Of a stretch of 64,000 nt of DNA, positions 9,943-21,685 are shown in pieces (the stretch's first letter is position 1; each line of letters begins with the position of its first letter). Source of the DNA: Orbilia blumenaviensis (taxonomy: Eukaryota; Ascomycota; Orbiliomycetes; Orbiliales; Orbiliaceae). The notes beneath the pieces were generated by a model, which worked only from the letters and a program-made list of their open reading frames with translations, did not search any database and had not been told where the DNA came from. The position numbers were made by a program, and so were the translations under genes. The stretch covers positions 558,001 to 622,000 of the forward strand of contig JAVHNS010000019.1 of assembly GCA_036872755.1 (NCBI GenBank). Reading direction: 5' to 3'.

Positions 9943-11674
9943 GGTCAAAAGTTTCAAAACGAGAACAGAAAAAGAAGCCCAAACTAAAATTAAAAATAAG
10001 CTCGAATTGAAGGGGGTTGGGAATGGAAAGGGAAGCGGATGGAGGGAGGAATAATTCGAGAACAGGAGAGATAAGAATTGAACGTCGCTGGGGGCCGCCC
10101 GAAAGACTTTGTGGGGAAGCTAGCTTGTTTAAAAGCTGGAGGGTTGGACCGCAAGTAGCCGCTAACGGTATAAGTCCAACAGCTTTGACGCCGAAATCCA
10201 ATGGGCAAATTGAAGCTTAAGCCGCGAGGTGAGCTCTGGTGAAAAAGTACGAAAATAAGGGAATTTATTAGTCAAAGGGGGAAGGAAGATCTCTTTAAAT
10301 GAACCTATAGAGAGGTAACAAATAGACTGCAATCAATCGATTGGAAATATTTCGGCCAGTCCGCAATCTACACAGCTGGAGGCTGGGCTACGAAGGGTCT
10401 GGGCTTCTTCCGAAGCTTCGAATCGGAACCTGGGTTTGGCATTTGCCTTGCAATTCCCAGCCAGCCCAGCTAAATTACCTGTCGGACATTTAACGTGGGG
10501 CAACCGAGGCAACGCAAAAAATACAACAGATTGTCTGTACATTACATAATTAATCTGCCCTTACAATCTAGATCCGGCCGGCTGCCCTGGCCATGGGTAT
10601 ACGACCGGGACGTTGCAAGATTGAAATCTTTAGATCCGCTTGCTTGGAGAAGTATTCCACGGCATCGGAAGGCTGTATCTATAATAGTAATAGTTATAAT
10701 CCCTCACTAATATGTACGTCCCCAATTGTCCCCGCTTGAAGCATATAATTGGCTATTCCGGCAGCCGACCCGAGTTTCAATACCATGGTAATAGTTCTCC
10801 ATAATATATCGTCATACCTATACCGGGCCTAAATTATAAACGCAGAGATTGACGAGTCATGTAAAAAACCTGGAATCCTGCTTACCATGGAGTACCGGTC
10901 TCGCATTATGATCACGTGATAGCCTTGAAGCCAAAATACTTAAGGTAACCGAAAACGAAGAATACAGCAATTTTGGCCTCCCAACTTTTAGAGCTTATTC
11001 CTTAGGAATGGGAAGGAATAACTCGGTCCTAATAAGAAGACGTGAAAGTTCGTTCAAGCAAGAGATTCTAATGACTCGTTTTTGATGTTGTTATGGTGGT
11101 TATTGAAGAAATGGTCTTAGGTATAGAACAATTGTGTAAACTACGAAATCTACAGGTTTAGAGGATGTGAAAAGAGAACTGACTGACAATTTGTCGAGCC
11201 TTTGAGCTAGCTACTCTACGGCCACATTTGAACAATCTATCTTTAATTTTAGGGAACCATACAGTATACGAAAGCGAGAGACGGATAATATTAACCTATC
11301 TGATTGAGAATTAACGATACACGATTTGTGAACTCCGAAAAAGTCAGAATAATGATGAAAAACTTTTTTGACAGAACAAAGGACAGGCAGAGGATGAACA
11401 ATAGAGCGCAAAGCTTTCGCATTGCAAAGGGGGAAAAGAGAATAATGTTGAGGGAGAAGAAAAGGGTACATTCTCCTATCAATCCAGTCGGTCAGTCGGT
11501 TGTTCATGATACTACTAGTAGTTATAAGTTATGATATTATTCGTCTAACATGCAAGGGGCTCCTCCTCCGGTCATTCATATTCCCCTTTTCTCATGATGC
11601 ATTAAAAAAAAAAAAAAAAAAAAGAGAGAAGTTAAAAAAAATTGCACACAACGCTCGATTCCTGGAATTTTGCT
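9943..11674. other. Intergenic region, no gene seen
   Basis: 1.7 kb between the dehydrogenase start and the calnexin stop, both on the minus strand. It holds the dehydrogenase promoter on the left and the calnexin 3' region on the right, with a poly-A run near 11604-11622. No frame here has convincing coding features. Confidence 0.55.
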
Positions 11675-13654
11675 TTACTCCTTCTTGCTGGCACGCTTAG
11701 TGGCCTTGGGCTTCTCGACACCGGTAGCCGAGGCGTCCTCAGTAATTTCCTCAACCTTCTCCTTAGCGGCCTTACCGGCATCCTTGGCCTTTGAAGCGGC
11801 CTTAGAAGCGCCGGCCTTAGCAGCTGGAGCAGCTGGAGCCAAAATAGCGCTGAAAGCACCAATGACAATGGCCAACACAACGGCGAGGACGGCTCCGACA
11901 CCGCCAGCGAACTCTGGCATGAAGCGAATGGCCTCGATGGGGTCCTTCTTGACGAGGGTGATGAAGAGGTCCAAGTTCTCCTTGATGTATAGAACAGGAT
12001 CGGCCTTGAAATCGCGTTCCTTGGGGTTCTTTGGTGCTGGCTTGTCATCATCAGCAGGCTTAGGTTGATCGGCCTCATCTTCCTGCTTCTCAATGGCCTT
12101 CTTTACGTCGAAAGTAGCCTTCTGAAGAGCCTCGGCCTCGTCAACGGAGTGACCGATGTAAATGTTGTCGAAGAGGATACCATTGCTCATAGTCCAGAGC
12201 TCAAAACCGATGGCACCAATTGGCTCGAAGTTAGATGGAGTCTTATCTTCAAAGTAAGCGGGGTTGTCAATCTTTCTGGCCTCCCAAACACCCTTGTAGG
12301 CTGGGTTGCTCTTCTGAGGACGAACCCATGGGCCTTTGTAAGCTGGGTTGGCCTTCATTGGCTTCTCCCATGGACCACAGCCGGATGCTTCCTGGCACTT
12401 GGGGTTAGGGATGGTTGGTGGGATCCAGTCACCATCCTCATCATCGACCCATCCTTCTGGCTTGGTAGCTTCTGGATCTGGAATTTCCTTGGCCTCATTG
12501 TCGAGCCAGTCCTCGGGCTTCACGGCAGATTCATCAACAATCTCGTATGGGGCATCTTCATCCCAATCCTCTGGCTTGGTGGCCTCATCATCTGGAATCA
12601 TAGCCTCATCAACCCAATCCTCTGGCTTCTTGTCATCTGGGTCAGAGATCTCCTTTGCTGGCTGAACTGGGGGCTCGAAGCTCTCATGGAGAGTGCCGTT
12701 CTTGACACGGGTTCCGTCGATACGGATCTCGAAGGTATTGTCTGGCTTGACGATAAGGGTGTAAAGGGTGGTCTGCTTGACAATACGTGCCATTGGGGCA
12801 CCCTGGAGGTGCTTCTCTTCATATTCACCAGTCTTTGGGTTCTTGTGGTTGAAAATGAAGTGAACCTTGTTGGTGCCACCGCACTTGTCAGGTCCAAACA
12901 TGATGACGTACGGCGACGTGTTGGAGAACTCCTCACTATGGAGTTCGCTCCTCTCACGCAACAACTTCAAGTACGCTCCACCACATTCAAGTCCCTCTGT
13001 AATAATGGGTTAGTAGCTGACATCGGTGGTTGTGTAGGGTTTGTGGGGAATCCGTTCATACCCTGTAGCTTGACCTCATACTGGACAACGAGACCTTGGC
13101 CCTTAGGGTCAATTGGCTTCTTAAACTTCGCGGAGATAGCGTGATGGGCGGCCTTGTCCTTGACAACTACAGTAAACGAAGTCGTTAGCTACCCGATAGC
13201 TTCGGATGGAGATAGTTTTATAGTGGTGCATACCAAGACCCTTGTCTCCGATGATACCCTGAAGGACGTAGGGCTCCTCGTGGCCCCAGTTACCAATATA
13301 TGCCCACTCTTCCTCACCAGTGTTACCCTTCTTGGCGTGACTTGGAGTCCATCTCGATTTCCAGTCATCGGTGAACTGTTCCCAGAATGGGCCTTTGGCG
13401 GGGGTTGGCTGTGAGGGTGTTAGTACCGAATAGAGGACACGTGGAGACCAACACCGCGAGACAGAACGCGATCAAGCAAGAAACTTCAAACTTACAGTGA
13501 ATGTCGGCTTTTTAATAGCGGTAGTGGTCGAAGTAGAGGCAGATGTGGTCGAAGACGACTCAGCGGCATCATCATCAAGCTCTTCAGCAACGGCGTTGCC
13601 CAGGAAAGCTGCCAAGGGCAGTAAGGCAGCGGTAGCCGCGTTTGTGATACGCAT
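11675..13654 (-). CDS. CNE1: Calnexin, ER membrane chaperone
   Basis: Four exons, 13654-13496, 13408-13234, 13166-13062 and 12996-11675, give 586 residues, the normal size for filamentous-fungal calnexin. Residues 1-22 are a signal peptide ending near GNAVAEE. The luminal lectin domain follows, with the family segments [11 protein letters not shown] and [12 protein letters not shown] rebuilt across the introns. The P-domain carries four type-1 repeats of the DPD..KPEDW kind and three type-2 repeats (NPAYKGPW and relatives). A membrane helix ([20 protein letters not shown]) precedes a Lys/Ala-rich cytosolic tail ending ASKKE, an ER-retention-like ending. It binds monoglucosylated glycoproteins during folding. 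All exon phases agree. Confidence 0.96.
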
Positions 13655-16646
13655 TTTTTTAGAATGATTCCAGATCCTATGACAGTAACAATGAAGTTCG
13701 AGTCAATACAGGTCAATTGGTGATGATGGTGGTGATGTGATGGCGGAGGGTTGAAGTGAGAAGTGAATGATGCAATGCAATGTGGGATGTGGAGGAGCAA
13801 TCAATCGATCAATCAGAGGGCAAGCAAATAACATACAGACACCAACAGGCAAGACAACGAGAAGCAACCGACCTCGACTTTAACTTCGACTGACAGCAAA
13901 AAAAGAAGAAGAAGAAGACGAAGACAAAGCACGGATAGGAGGAGAATATGGAGGTTATGGAGAGAGATGATGGATCGAGGAAAGGGTGGAAAAGAAGAAA
14001 GAAAGCGCAGTTTATAATTTATTCGAGGTTTCCCTGCTCGTGTGGCCGAGCTTCTGTTTGCGAGAAATTGACAGGTTGGCCAAAAGACTGAGAAGGCCGC
14101 CCGCCCGCCGCAGAAACTAAGGCCTTCGGGCTTGGACACCAGCCAGCACCCCGGTCATTTCTCTCGAGCCTTCTCTCAGGACCAGACGAGGTCAGGCTGG
14201 GTGAGACCTGAGGTCCCCACAATCCGAGTTAGCGTCGGCGCAAATCGGTAAGGTAAGGCACGTTGCAATTATCCGTGTGATGCTTCGCTCGACACAGAAT
14301 TGGCTAACAGGCCCGTACAGGGTAGGCGGCTGCTGTGGCTGACCCAACATGTTGAATGGATACCCCCCAACCCACGACGTTGTTGGAAGGTGCCTGGAAT
14401 ATTTCCAATTGTTCCAAATGCCAGCCGTAAACCGAAACTCAAGATGCAATCCTGCAGGCTGGGGCGCATATGACGATCGAGATGGGATACAAAAAAGATG
14501 TGTCCAGGCTGTCCTTACTTAGCCTGGCTGGTACCTGCTTCACGTAGCTACTAGCCCTTACCTGAATATCAGATCTAGCTGCCGGCCGGGGGATAAGCTT
14601 ATTATGCGCCATGAAAACGACACGACGACGACGCCGTCTGGGTCATGGCTGAGACCATGCGCTAGTCATCTGCGCCGCCGTTGCGACAGTCGTGGTCGCA
14701 CCATATTTCCCATCTCCCAGATTAAATTCTACATTTGCACTACTAAAGCCTATAAGGTAAGTTAACCTAACTATTCCAATCCAACGGTTGCTAGCGCTAG
14801 TTGGGGCTTCCATTTCGAAACTGTAGAAATGGTCTTTTACGCACGCCAGCGCTGCATATTTAGAAGAAAACAATTCCATGTAGGTCGATTTAAACTGAGA
14901 CCACGTTTCGCGTTGTCACGTCTATTTTTCATTGTGACCATGGCCAGTCGACTACGATAGAATTGATTTGTTGACAATATAGTGGGTATTGAAGCGGCGG
15001 AACAGACTCCGAACGCAATTTATCGTGCTTTGGGTTTAGTAGGCATAAAAGGCCAAAGTGACAGAATTTCCAAAAAGGGGAGTTCAACTACCATTTCATC
15101 CTATCATAACGAGCAAAAACACCATAAACGGAATATATTACTATTCAAATATATTGACAATTTTATACGCATAAAATCAAAGGATTACGCTCTTAAATCT
15201 AAAGTGATTTATGTATTACATGCCGCGGAATATAATCTAACTTCCTCCTAATCTATCCGCCACATCCGTATACCGACACTTCATTCGTCCAACATTTACT
15301 GTATTTTTGTTAGGGATATAAATCCTTTCAAGAGCCAAATTACGGCACCTACTGGTCTCAATTCCAAAACTATATTTCTATTACTAATCGAAATTTCATC
15401 CATAAAAGAGACCTAAGGTCTGATTATAATTAGCTTGCAAAACTACGACAATTGCAAAGCTTTAAATCTAAGCTGTTGTAGACGTGACATTCAATGTATG
15501 TAATCATCACTCCCAAAATTTAAAAGCCCCGCCGCTTTATTCTGGCCGTAGATATTATTCAGTCTAAAAACCCAGTCTAGCATCAGTTTATTTGTTGTCT
15601 TTTAAGGGTGTGCTTCTGAATCACCGGGATATTATCTATGGATGGATATGTGTATGAACCATCATCAGGCCTTCGGGGGTGGGCCTAGAGTTTGGGTACA
15701 ATCAGTTTCCATATGTATAGTATTATATTCGTATTTCCGCCAGAGGGGAAACCTCAGACACCATAACTCTCAAAATCCTTTCAGTCCAAAATACTGTATA
15801 TATACTTAGAACTGATCGGGTAAATTCGGGTATGCATTTTGCCTATATAGCTTTCCAGTATGCCCCCATGCATCGCTCTTTTTTTTTGTTTTTTTTGAAC
15901 TTGTAGCTGCGGTCGCGCTCCAGCTACTTGCTTCCTATCAGTATCAGATCTATGTTAATATAGTCGATAGTATTGGTGGCTCATGTTCAAAAGCTTGTTT
16001 TTGGTCTTGGCCCGAGCTTTCCGATTCGCCAGCTCTACATATAGCTACCAGTATAAACAAGTTCGGAAGCTAGAAGTAGAGTTCCCATATATGCGCATAT
16101 ATATAGGTATGCACACACGTGCACACGCCGTCTGCTTACCATTTCGATTTATAGCTCATTAAAACTGACCCAATCATCGGAACTATTTATCATTAGGGTC
16201 TACTTATAAATTACTTAGGCTTCTTGCCATTGATTTTGGTCAATTTGGATAATCGGATTTAATTATCCGTCACAAAAATTGCAAAATATTCGAAGTCGCG
16301 TAGAATGACCTTCGCGATATAAGTGGCTATGAAGTGGAAAAGTCGAGGTATGAAGGGCCTGGTAGATAGAAATTATAATTAATTCGTGACAGTGCCACTT
16401 CTCGTAATGCAATTGTTCTGGTTGCACTGTGTTGAAAATATATTCTATCAAAACGTGTTTGACACTCCCGCCATGATTCGGCAGCCATGGCACCATCCCG
16501 CCGCGCCGACTAGAGAAAAAAAAAAAAAAAAGCGAGACTTGAGTTTGCGACATTTTTCTTCGGCATCCCGGAATCTTCGTCTTTGAAAATATCTTCAATA
16601 GTTCCAATTACGCCAGAGTATCATCCATACATTCAATCGGTCTACC
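13655..16646. other. Long intergenic region between calnexin and MDE1
   Basis: About 3 kb between divergent genes. The left part is the calnexin leader/promoter, with a GAA-rich microsatellite near 13898-13930. From about 14,900 to 16,300 the sequence is markedly AT-rich with stops in all frames. A poly-A run (about 16517-16531) lies shortly before MDE1. I see no gene, element boundary or repeat family. Confidence 0.5.
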
Positions 16647-17680
16647 ATGTCTCTCACCGAAGAAGAACAGACCGCCTTAGTCACATCCGACGACCCCCAC
16701 CACCCCGCCAACCTCATCTGTGCGATACCCCTCCATGCAGCTCCTAAGAAAACACAATTCTAACTAACTCTAAATGCATAGGCGAGTTATGCCGTAACTT
16801 CTACACTCTGGGCTGGGTCACCGGCACTGGCGGTGGTATCAGTATTCGTAAAGAGTATCTCTATCCTCATTCAATAAAACGTAATAAATTTATTTTCTTG
16901 CATTTCATTTTTTAATAGATTATACTATATATTATTAGGGAACATATTTATATTGCCCCTTCAGGAGTCCAAAAAGAGCGTCTGGAGCCTCATAACATGT
17001 TCATCCTATCCTACCCATCTCTGGACTATCTCCGTCGCCCTATCAATCTAAAGCCCTCAGCTTGCACCCCGCTTTTCCTCGCCGCGTACGACAAAGGCGC
17101 TGGAGCATGCATTCATACACACTCACAATGGGCTGTATTAGTTACATTGATAAATAAGGGAAAGAAGAGCTTTAAAATCGCAAATACGGAGATGATAAAG
17201 GGGATTCCATGCCCTAGTACTGGGAAATATTATGGCTATCATGATACTTTGGAGATTCCGATTATTGAAAATACGGCACATGAAGAGGATTTGAGGGATT
17301 CACTTGCACAAGCTATCAAGGACTACCCGGTAAGTGATTTATATGAATGCAGTATTATACAAGAATGTAAATTATTGATTATGAAAATAGGATACATCAG
17401 CGGTGCTGGTACGGAGGCACGGAGTGTAAGTCAAAGTTACAACTTGTCGCAGGAATGTTTTTGTGGGCTAACATAGCGGCTACAGATACGTTTGGGGGGA
17501 CACGGTTTGGAAGGCGAAGACACAAGCAGAGTGGTAGGTTTTTATCTTGTTCCAACGAGGAAATATATATATCAACCCCACTAACGTCGCTATAGTTATG
17601 ACTATCTCTTTCAGCTCGCCGTTGAAATGACGAAACTCGGACTTGACCCCGCTGGCCCAATTGACCCTGTTGAAGAGTAA
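16647..17680 (+). CDS. MDE1: Methylthioribulose-1-phosphate dehydratase (methionine salvage)
   Basis: Six exons, 16647-16719, 16782-16854, 16939-17329, 17391-17425, 17486-17533 and 17596-17680, give 234 residues with all phases consistent. The class II aldolase fold is shown by [13 protein letters not shown] near the N-terminus, [14 protein letters not shown], the zinc-binding HTHSQW, the third metal histidine in VRRHGVYVWG, and the C-terminal [15 protein letters not shown]. These match MtnB/Mde1, which dehydrates 5-methylthioribulose-1-phosphate in the cytosolic methionine salvage pathway. Introns are short, 54-84 nt, and the second and third exons are easily missed. The gene converges on the PP2C gene, with under 100 bases between the stops. 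Confidence 0.94.
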
Positions 17681-17774
17681 ACATCCACCACCCATTCCAC
17701 ATATTTCTTTTGTGTAAATTCTAGCCCTGTAAATCTAATTATGTACAATTCTAATGAACGATTCTATGATAAAA

Positions 17775-19293
17775 TCACGACCCAAAGAATACCGCTATGA
17801 CCGTGATATCGTCCCTATGCTTCTTGGCTTTATTTATACCCGGTTCTAACCCCAGCGAAAACAGCAGCTTGCTTTCTCTAGCCCCTCCTAACGCATTCCT
17901 GATCAGATGGACACCTGCGTTTCGATCATCTTCGAACACATATATTTCCTCTTGGCTACTTGTCAGCCTTGTTTTCCGCCTACTAGTATTGCTACTATTA
18001 ATACTATTGCCACTAGGTAGTGCAGGTCTTAGATGCTCATCCGTCCACCTTCCAACCAATGCGACGGCATCTTCGCTGCTCAAGAAATCCCACAATCCAT
18101 CGGTAGCGAGCAATACAAAATCGCCTTCTTTGAGACCCTCATAAACAGTAACCACCGGCTCAGCGGTGATATAAGGTGGACTTCTTAATATCCCATACTG
18201 CCTTTTATTTCTTGTACTCTTCCCTCCTAATTCGTCTGGTACTTTAAACCTTCGATTGCCAAACGCCCTACTTACGGCTAAATCGCCTATTAACCTTCCC
18301 TGCATTATAACATCCTTTTCACCTGGATGTTCTGCTTCCACGCGCGCTACTTCTGAAGGATTAGAGGCAAAGTTTTGGTCTGTTGAGAGGGGTTTGGAAA
18401 GCCATCGGGTATTTGAAGGAGAACCTAGGCGTTTTCCGAGGACACTGCGTGAGTCGCCTGTGCATGCTGTGAAGAGCCGGTTATGGCGGGTGTCATGAAA
18501 GGTTAGAAGGGCGCAGGAACCCTGAGTTGAAGATGGGGCGGATGCGGATGTTAATTCGGCGTCTAATATTGTAAAGGCCGTTGAGATAGCAGAGGTGACT
18601 AGTGTGTCTGGTGGTTGCCCTGGAAGATGAGATTTGTAGAGACTCAAGAGAGAAGCATAAACTGCAGGGATCAAGCTAGATTTCAAGAAAGTAGATGTCG
18701 ACGGCCCACTGTGAAGATTGAAAAACAAGCCAACGGAATAATAGTCCAAACGTTAGATATCGAAAACCGTATGATAGAAATAAAAATAAAATAAAATAAA
18801 CCCAAAAAGCAGGACATCCTCACTAATGCCCGTCATAGACTGCAAAGAACGACCAAAGCTTCGTTCCCTGTACCCCCACATTACCACCATATTTGGTAAC
18901 TGCATCCGGCAGAAAATCATATGCATATGCATCTTCGTTCCGTTCATTCGCTGGCAAAGTGGCAACCTGGACCTTGCATATTCCAGAATTTTCTATATTA
19001 ACAGGCGAGATCTCTAAGGCTTGTTCGTTGAGGATCCTAGTAGCTTCATCAGGTGTGATTTTGTGAACGGTAGTACTATGGAGTATATGCGATTGCTCTT
19101 GTTCATGTTGTGTATTTTGGGGTTGTGATGTCGTAGTAGTAGCGGCAATGGCGGGAGTACGTGGGTCTGGTGATGTAAATGTCGGAATGGAAGTTTCTAG
19201 GCGAGAACTGTGTGGGTCACTGCTGACGCTGGCCGATGCTACCGATGAGGTTTGCATTTGCAGACTGTGTTTACGACGGGTGGTGACCGGCAT
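17775..19293 (-). CDS. PP2C-type serine/threonine phosphatase (Ptc5/Ptc6 or PDP-like)
   Basis: Two exons, 19293-18824 and 18708-17775, encode 467 residues; splicing rebuilds FFAVYDGHYGPSTS, with the metal-binding DGH motif. The N-terminus is Ser/Thr/Gln-rich and low in complexity. Later PP2C motifs are the ACTGDSR segment, RLIGDLAVSRAFGN, the metal-binding LLATDGLWDFLSS and the terminal DDITVIAVFF. The spacing after DGH and the VEAEHPGE segment resemble the pyruvate-dehydrogenase-phosphatase branch, so a mitochondrial role is possible, but the N-terminus is not a clear presequence. The exact substrate is not determinable. The first ATG in frame (MPVTTRRKH) is used; a TTG upstream is ignored. 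Confidence 0.9.
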
Positions 19294-19910
19294 TGCAGGG
19301 CGAGAAAACAAACTTCGTTAGACGAAGGAGTGAATGCTGATGCTGATCGATGATGCAGCAGCTGCAGTTGCGAAAATGCCCAGCCTATAGCTATCTGATA
19401 TAGTTGCTGGCTGGCACGAGGGCGATGTCATGTCGGGTTAGGTCGAGTTCGGGATCCGGGCGGTGGTGGTGGTTTGTCCGAGGCCGTGTAACTAAGCAGG
19501 GACCTGTTCTAGGATCGGCTGCAGGGTTCCTGTTTATGGTGATGCTGTTGTAAGTTGAGCGGCTCTTGCGTTGTGACGCTGTTACAGGTTGACATGATAG
19601 CACCCAATGTACCAACTGGTACTTACGGACATCCTTTGCCAAATACCCAGAGAGGTAGTCTGTAGAGTCGCTGCTATGTACCATGAAGGAGAATTTGGTC
19701 TCGCTCTTATCCGTATTTAAGTATCCTAGAATTTGGTATAAAATCGGTTGAGTATCCAATTCTTAGTTTTGGACGGTAAATTAAAGTCGAAGATACTTTC
19801 CGCTACCCCAAGACTCGACCTCTTGACTTTGAATCCCCAAAATAGGCGCCACGCACATATCCTATACTCGGATAATTTATCAACATTATAGATATCAAGT
19901 TATCGCCAGA
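19294..19910. promoter_or_regulatory. Divergent upstream region of the PP2C gene
   Basis: About 600 bases upstream of the PP2C start, shared with the uncertain gene beginning at 19911. A 122-codon minus-strand frame inside it (19391-19759) has no motif or bias that supports a gene. No clear regulatory site is recognised. Confidence 0.4.
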
Positions 19911-20807
19911 ATGTCTGACAAAAAGAAGCCCGATTCAAGCCCTCATAAGTTTCCAACGTTCGACGTGCTAGGGATGCGAAAGATAAGCCGATCGGTATAT
20001 ATACTAACCTATGCAATCTTATATATGTATATATACGATATATCTATCGAAACACATAAATGTAGCGCTGGGAAATAGCTCAAGGCGGCTGTCTATTTTG
20101 TATTTTTGATTCTATACTTTACAATATAGGCTAAAAGACTGGCGTACAAATAGTTCAGTAACAGCACCCGTAGAAACCCCGGGCTCAGGGACAACGATAG
20201 CTCTAGCGATAACCCCCTCTCCGGCCAGGAAATACCCAGACGCAGCTCGACCTCTGTCGGCTTCTGCGATAGTCTGGATACTTCTGAACGTGTAAGTAAC
20301 GAGAATTCTTTCCTCCATTGATCTAATCTGGGACCGGTAGCTTTACTGACCACTGATAATAATAATAGCTGCGTGATACCATGTTAGGATCAGATAAACC
20401 GGCCGTTGTGGGTATGAGGGGGCATAGAAGAGTTAGCAGTACAGTGATGGTTCGTATACCCGATCAAAAGATTTATTTTTTACGTTCGGAGCTCGGGAAG
20501 ATACAGGTAGTAATGTTGGCTGTTGGTGGAATCTTAGGGCTTTAAGAGCTCCAGAAGCGCATCTGTATCAGAAGGTCATGGAGGATCAGGTTTAGTAGGA
20601 ATTCAAAATCAGGCGTCCCTTCCAGTGCCATATCTTCCGGTTAACGTTGAAGAACCGGGGGAAAAAAGGAATAACAAGACCGCTGAGGAAAAGAGGAATA
20701 GCAAGACCACTGACGAAAAAAGAAATAGCAAGACCGCTGAAGAAAAAAGGAGGAAGAAGGAAGAGAGGGAGGGGAAGGATAGAGACAGTGATGGGGGGAA
20801 GAAATGA
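19911..20807 (+). CDS. Candidate multi-exon hypothetical gene with Lys/Glu repeat tail
   Basis: I do not recognise a family. A start at 19911 opens a short hydrophilic peptide (MSDKKKPDSS...) up to a GTATAT donor near 19995. Downstream, 20130-20289 and 20369 onward form two open segments joined in phase by a GTGTAAG...TAG intron, reading through LSASAIVWILLN and then MRGHRRVSSTV. A further open segment, about 20550-20807, ends in three 9-codon repeats of the RN(N/S)KT(A/T)(E/D)EK kind. The joint between the first and second segments is out of phase with every donor I could find, and the last joint needs an unusual donor. So this may be a real small gene that I have spliced wrongly, or a decayed one. 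Confidence 0.33.
20661..20741 (+). repeat. 27-bp tandem repeat, three units
   Basis: Three adjacent 27-base units (20661, 20688, 20715) that read as nine codons each, roughly EKRNSKTAE. Length and frame are kept despite base changes, which hints that the repeat is coding. Confidence 0.8.
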
Positions 20808-21685
20808 TTTGGTCTACATTAAATCTGTCCGCGGTGGGTGGGGGTCAGTACCGCATACTGCATTAATGCCAGTGCTATAGCTAGGAGGTATTTAGTGGTG
20901 GCGAATATGAAAGTAGCTTTAAGTGGAATTAGATTGCAATGGATTTAAAATGCTGGGAGATCTGATGTTGGAACGGGACGGGACGGTTGGATTATAAACT
21001 TAGAGTCTGTACTTATTTTTATCTATGGCAGAGAAATCTGTTTTGATGTCGATTCGGCATCTATCGTCAGCAGAGATATTTTTTGTCCTATGTTGGGTTA
21101 ATCGAATTCAGCTAAATTCGGGCCTGCAGTTTTGAACTTTTCTCTCTGCAATTGTAAGGTGACAATGATGTTGTGTTGTGCTGTTGTTGGTTGCCCCCCA
21201 ACCCGCTGTTGCATGGGCAGCCAATGCTGTGCCCGGGATAGCCCCCAGTTGCTAAGTAAGTCTCGTCGACCAAGCTATTCCCTTCCCTGTCATCCTTCTT
21301 TCCTTCCTTCCTTCCTTCTTTCCTTCCCTCTCTTCACCTCCTCACCTCTCCTCCTCCCCTACACTTCCTGTTCTCCTAGAAGCTTCGTGATTTCTTATCG
21401 ATCTCGTAACTCCGTCGTCAGCAGTGCAGCGCATTGTCTTCGCCACCTCTCTCGATCCTTTCCTAGTAGCTTTGATTCCTTTCCTTTCATTTTTCATTTT
21501 GGGTATTTTATTTACTTCCTTTGATTTTGCTTTTCGTCCCAACAAATTCAACATTGCAGCCGATCTAACAGCCTTAGCAACTGAGAAAGTGAGAGAGGGG
21601 GAACAAGGGCGTGGATTAAAAACAAAAAACTCAACCCAAAACATTGAAACTCTCTCGAAGTACAGAAAGAAAAAAAACTGTTAGC
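20808..21685. promoter_or_regulatory. Upstream region of the SCM3 gene
   Basis: About 880 bases before the SCM3 start, including a pyrimidine tract of TTCC/CTTC units near 21285-21360, common in fungal promoters just upstream of transcription starts. No other gene is seen. Confidence 0.45.
21285..21335. repeat. CTTC/TTCC pyrimidine-rich microsatellite
   Basis: Imperfect tetranucleotide tract in the leader or promoter of the SCM3 gene. Confidence 0.75.

Noticed and set aside
12065..13144. 359-codon plus-strand ORF opposite calnexin
   Set aside because: It is the complement of well-supported calnexin exons and introns, and its Trp/Leu/Val-rich composition reflects the acidic Pro-rich P-domain read backwards.
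14643..14879. 78-codon minus-strand ORF in the calnexin-MDE1 spacer
   Set aside because: Short, no homologous motif, and no adjoining exons could be found.
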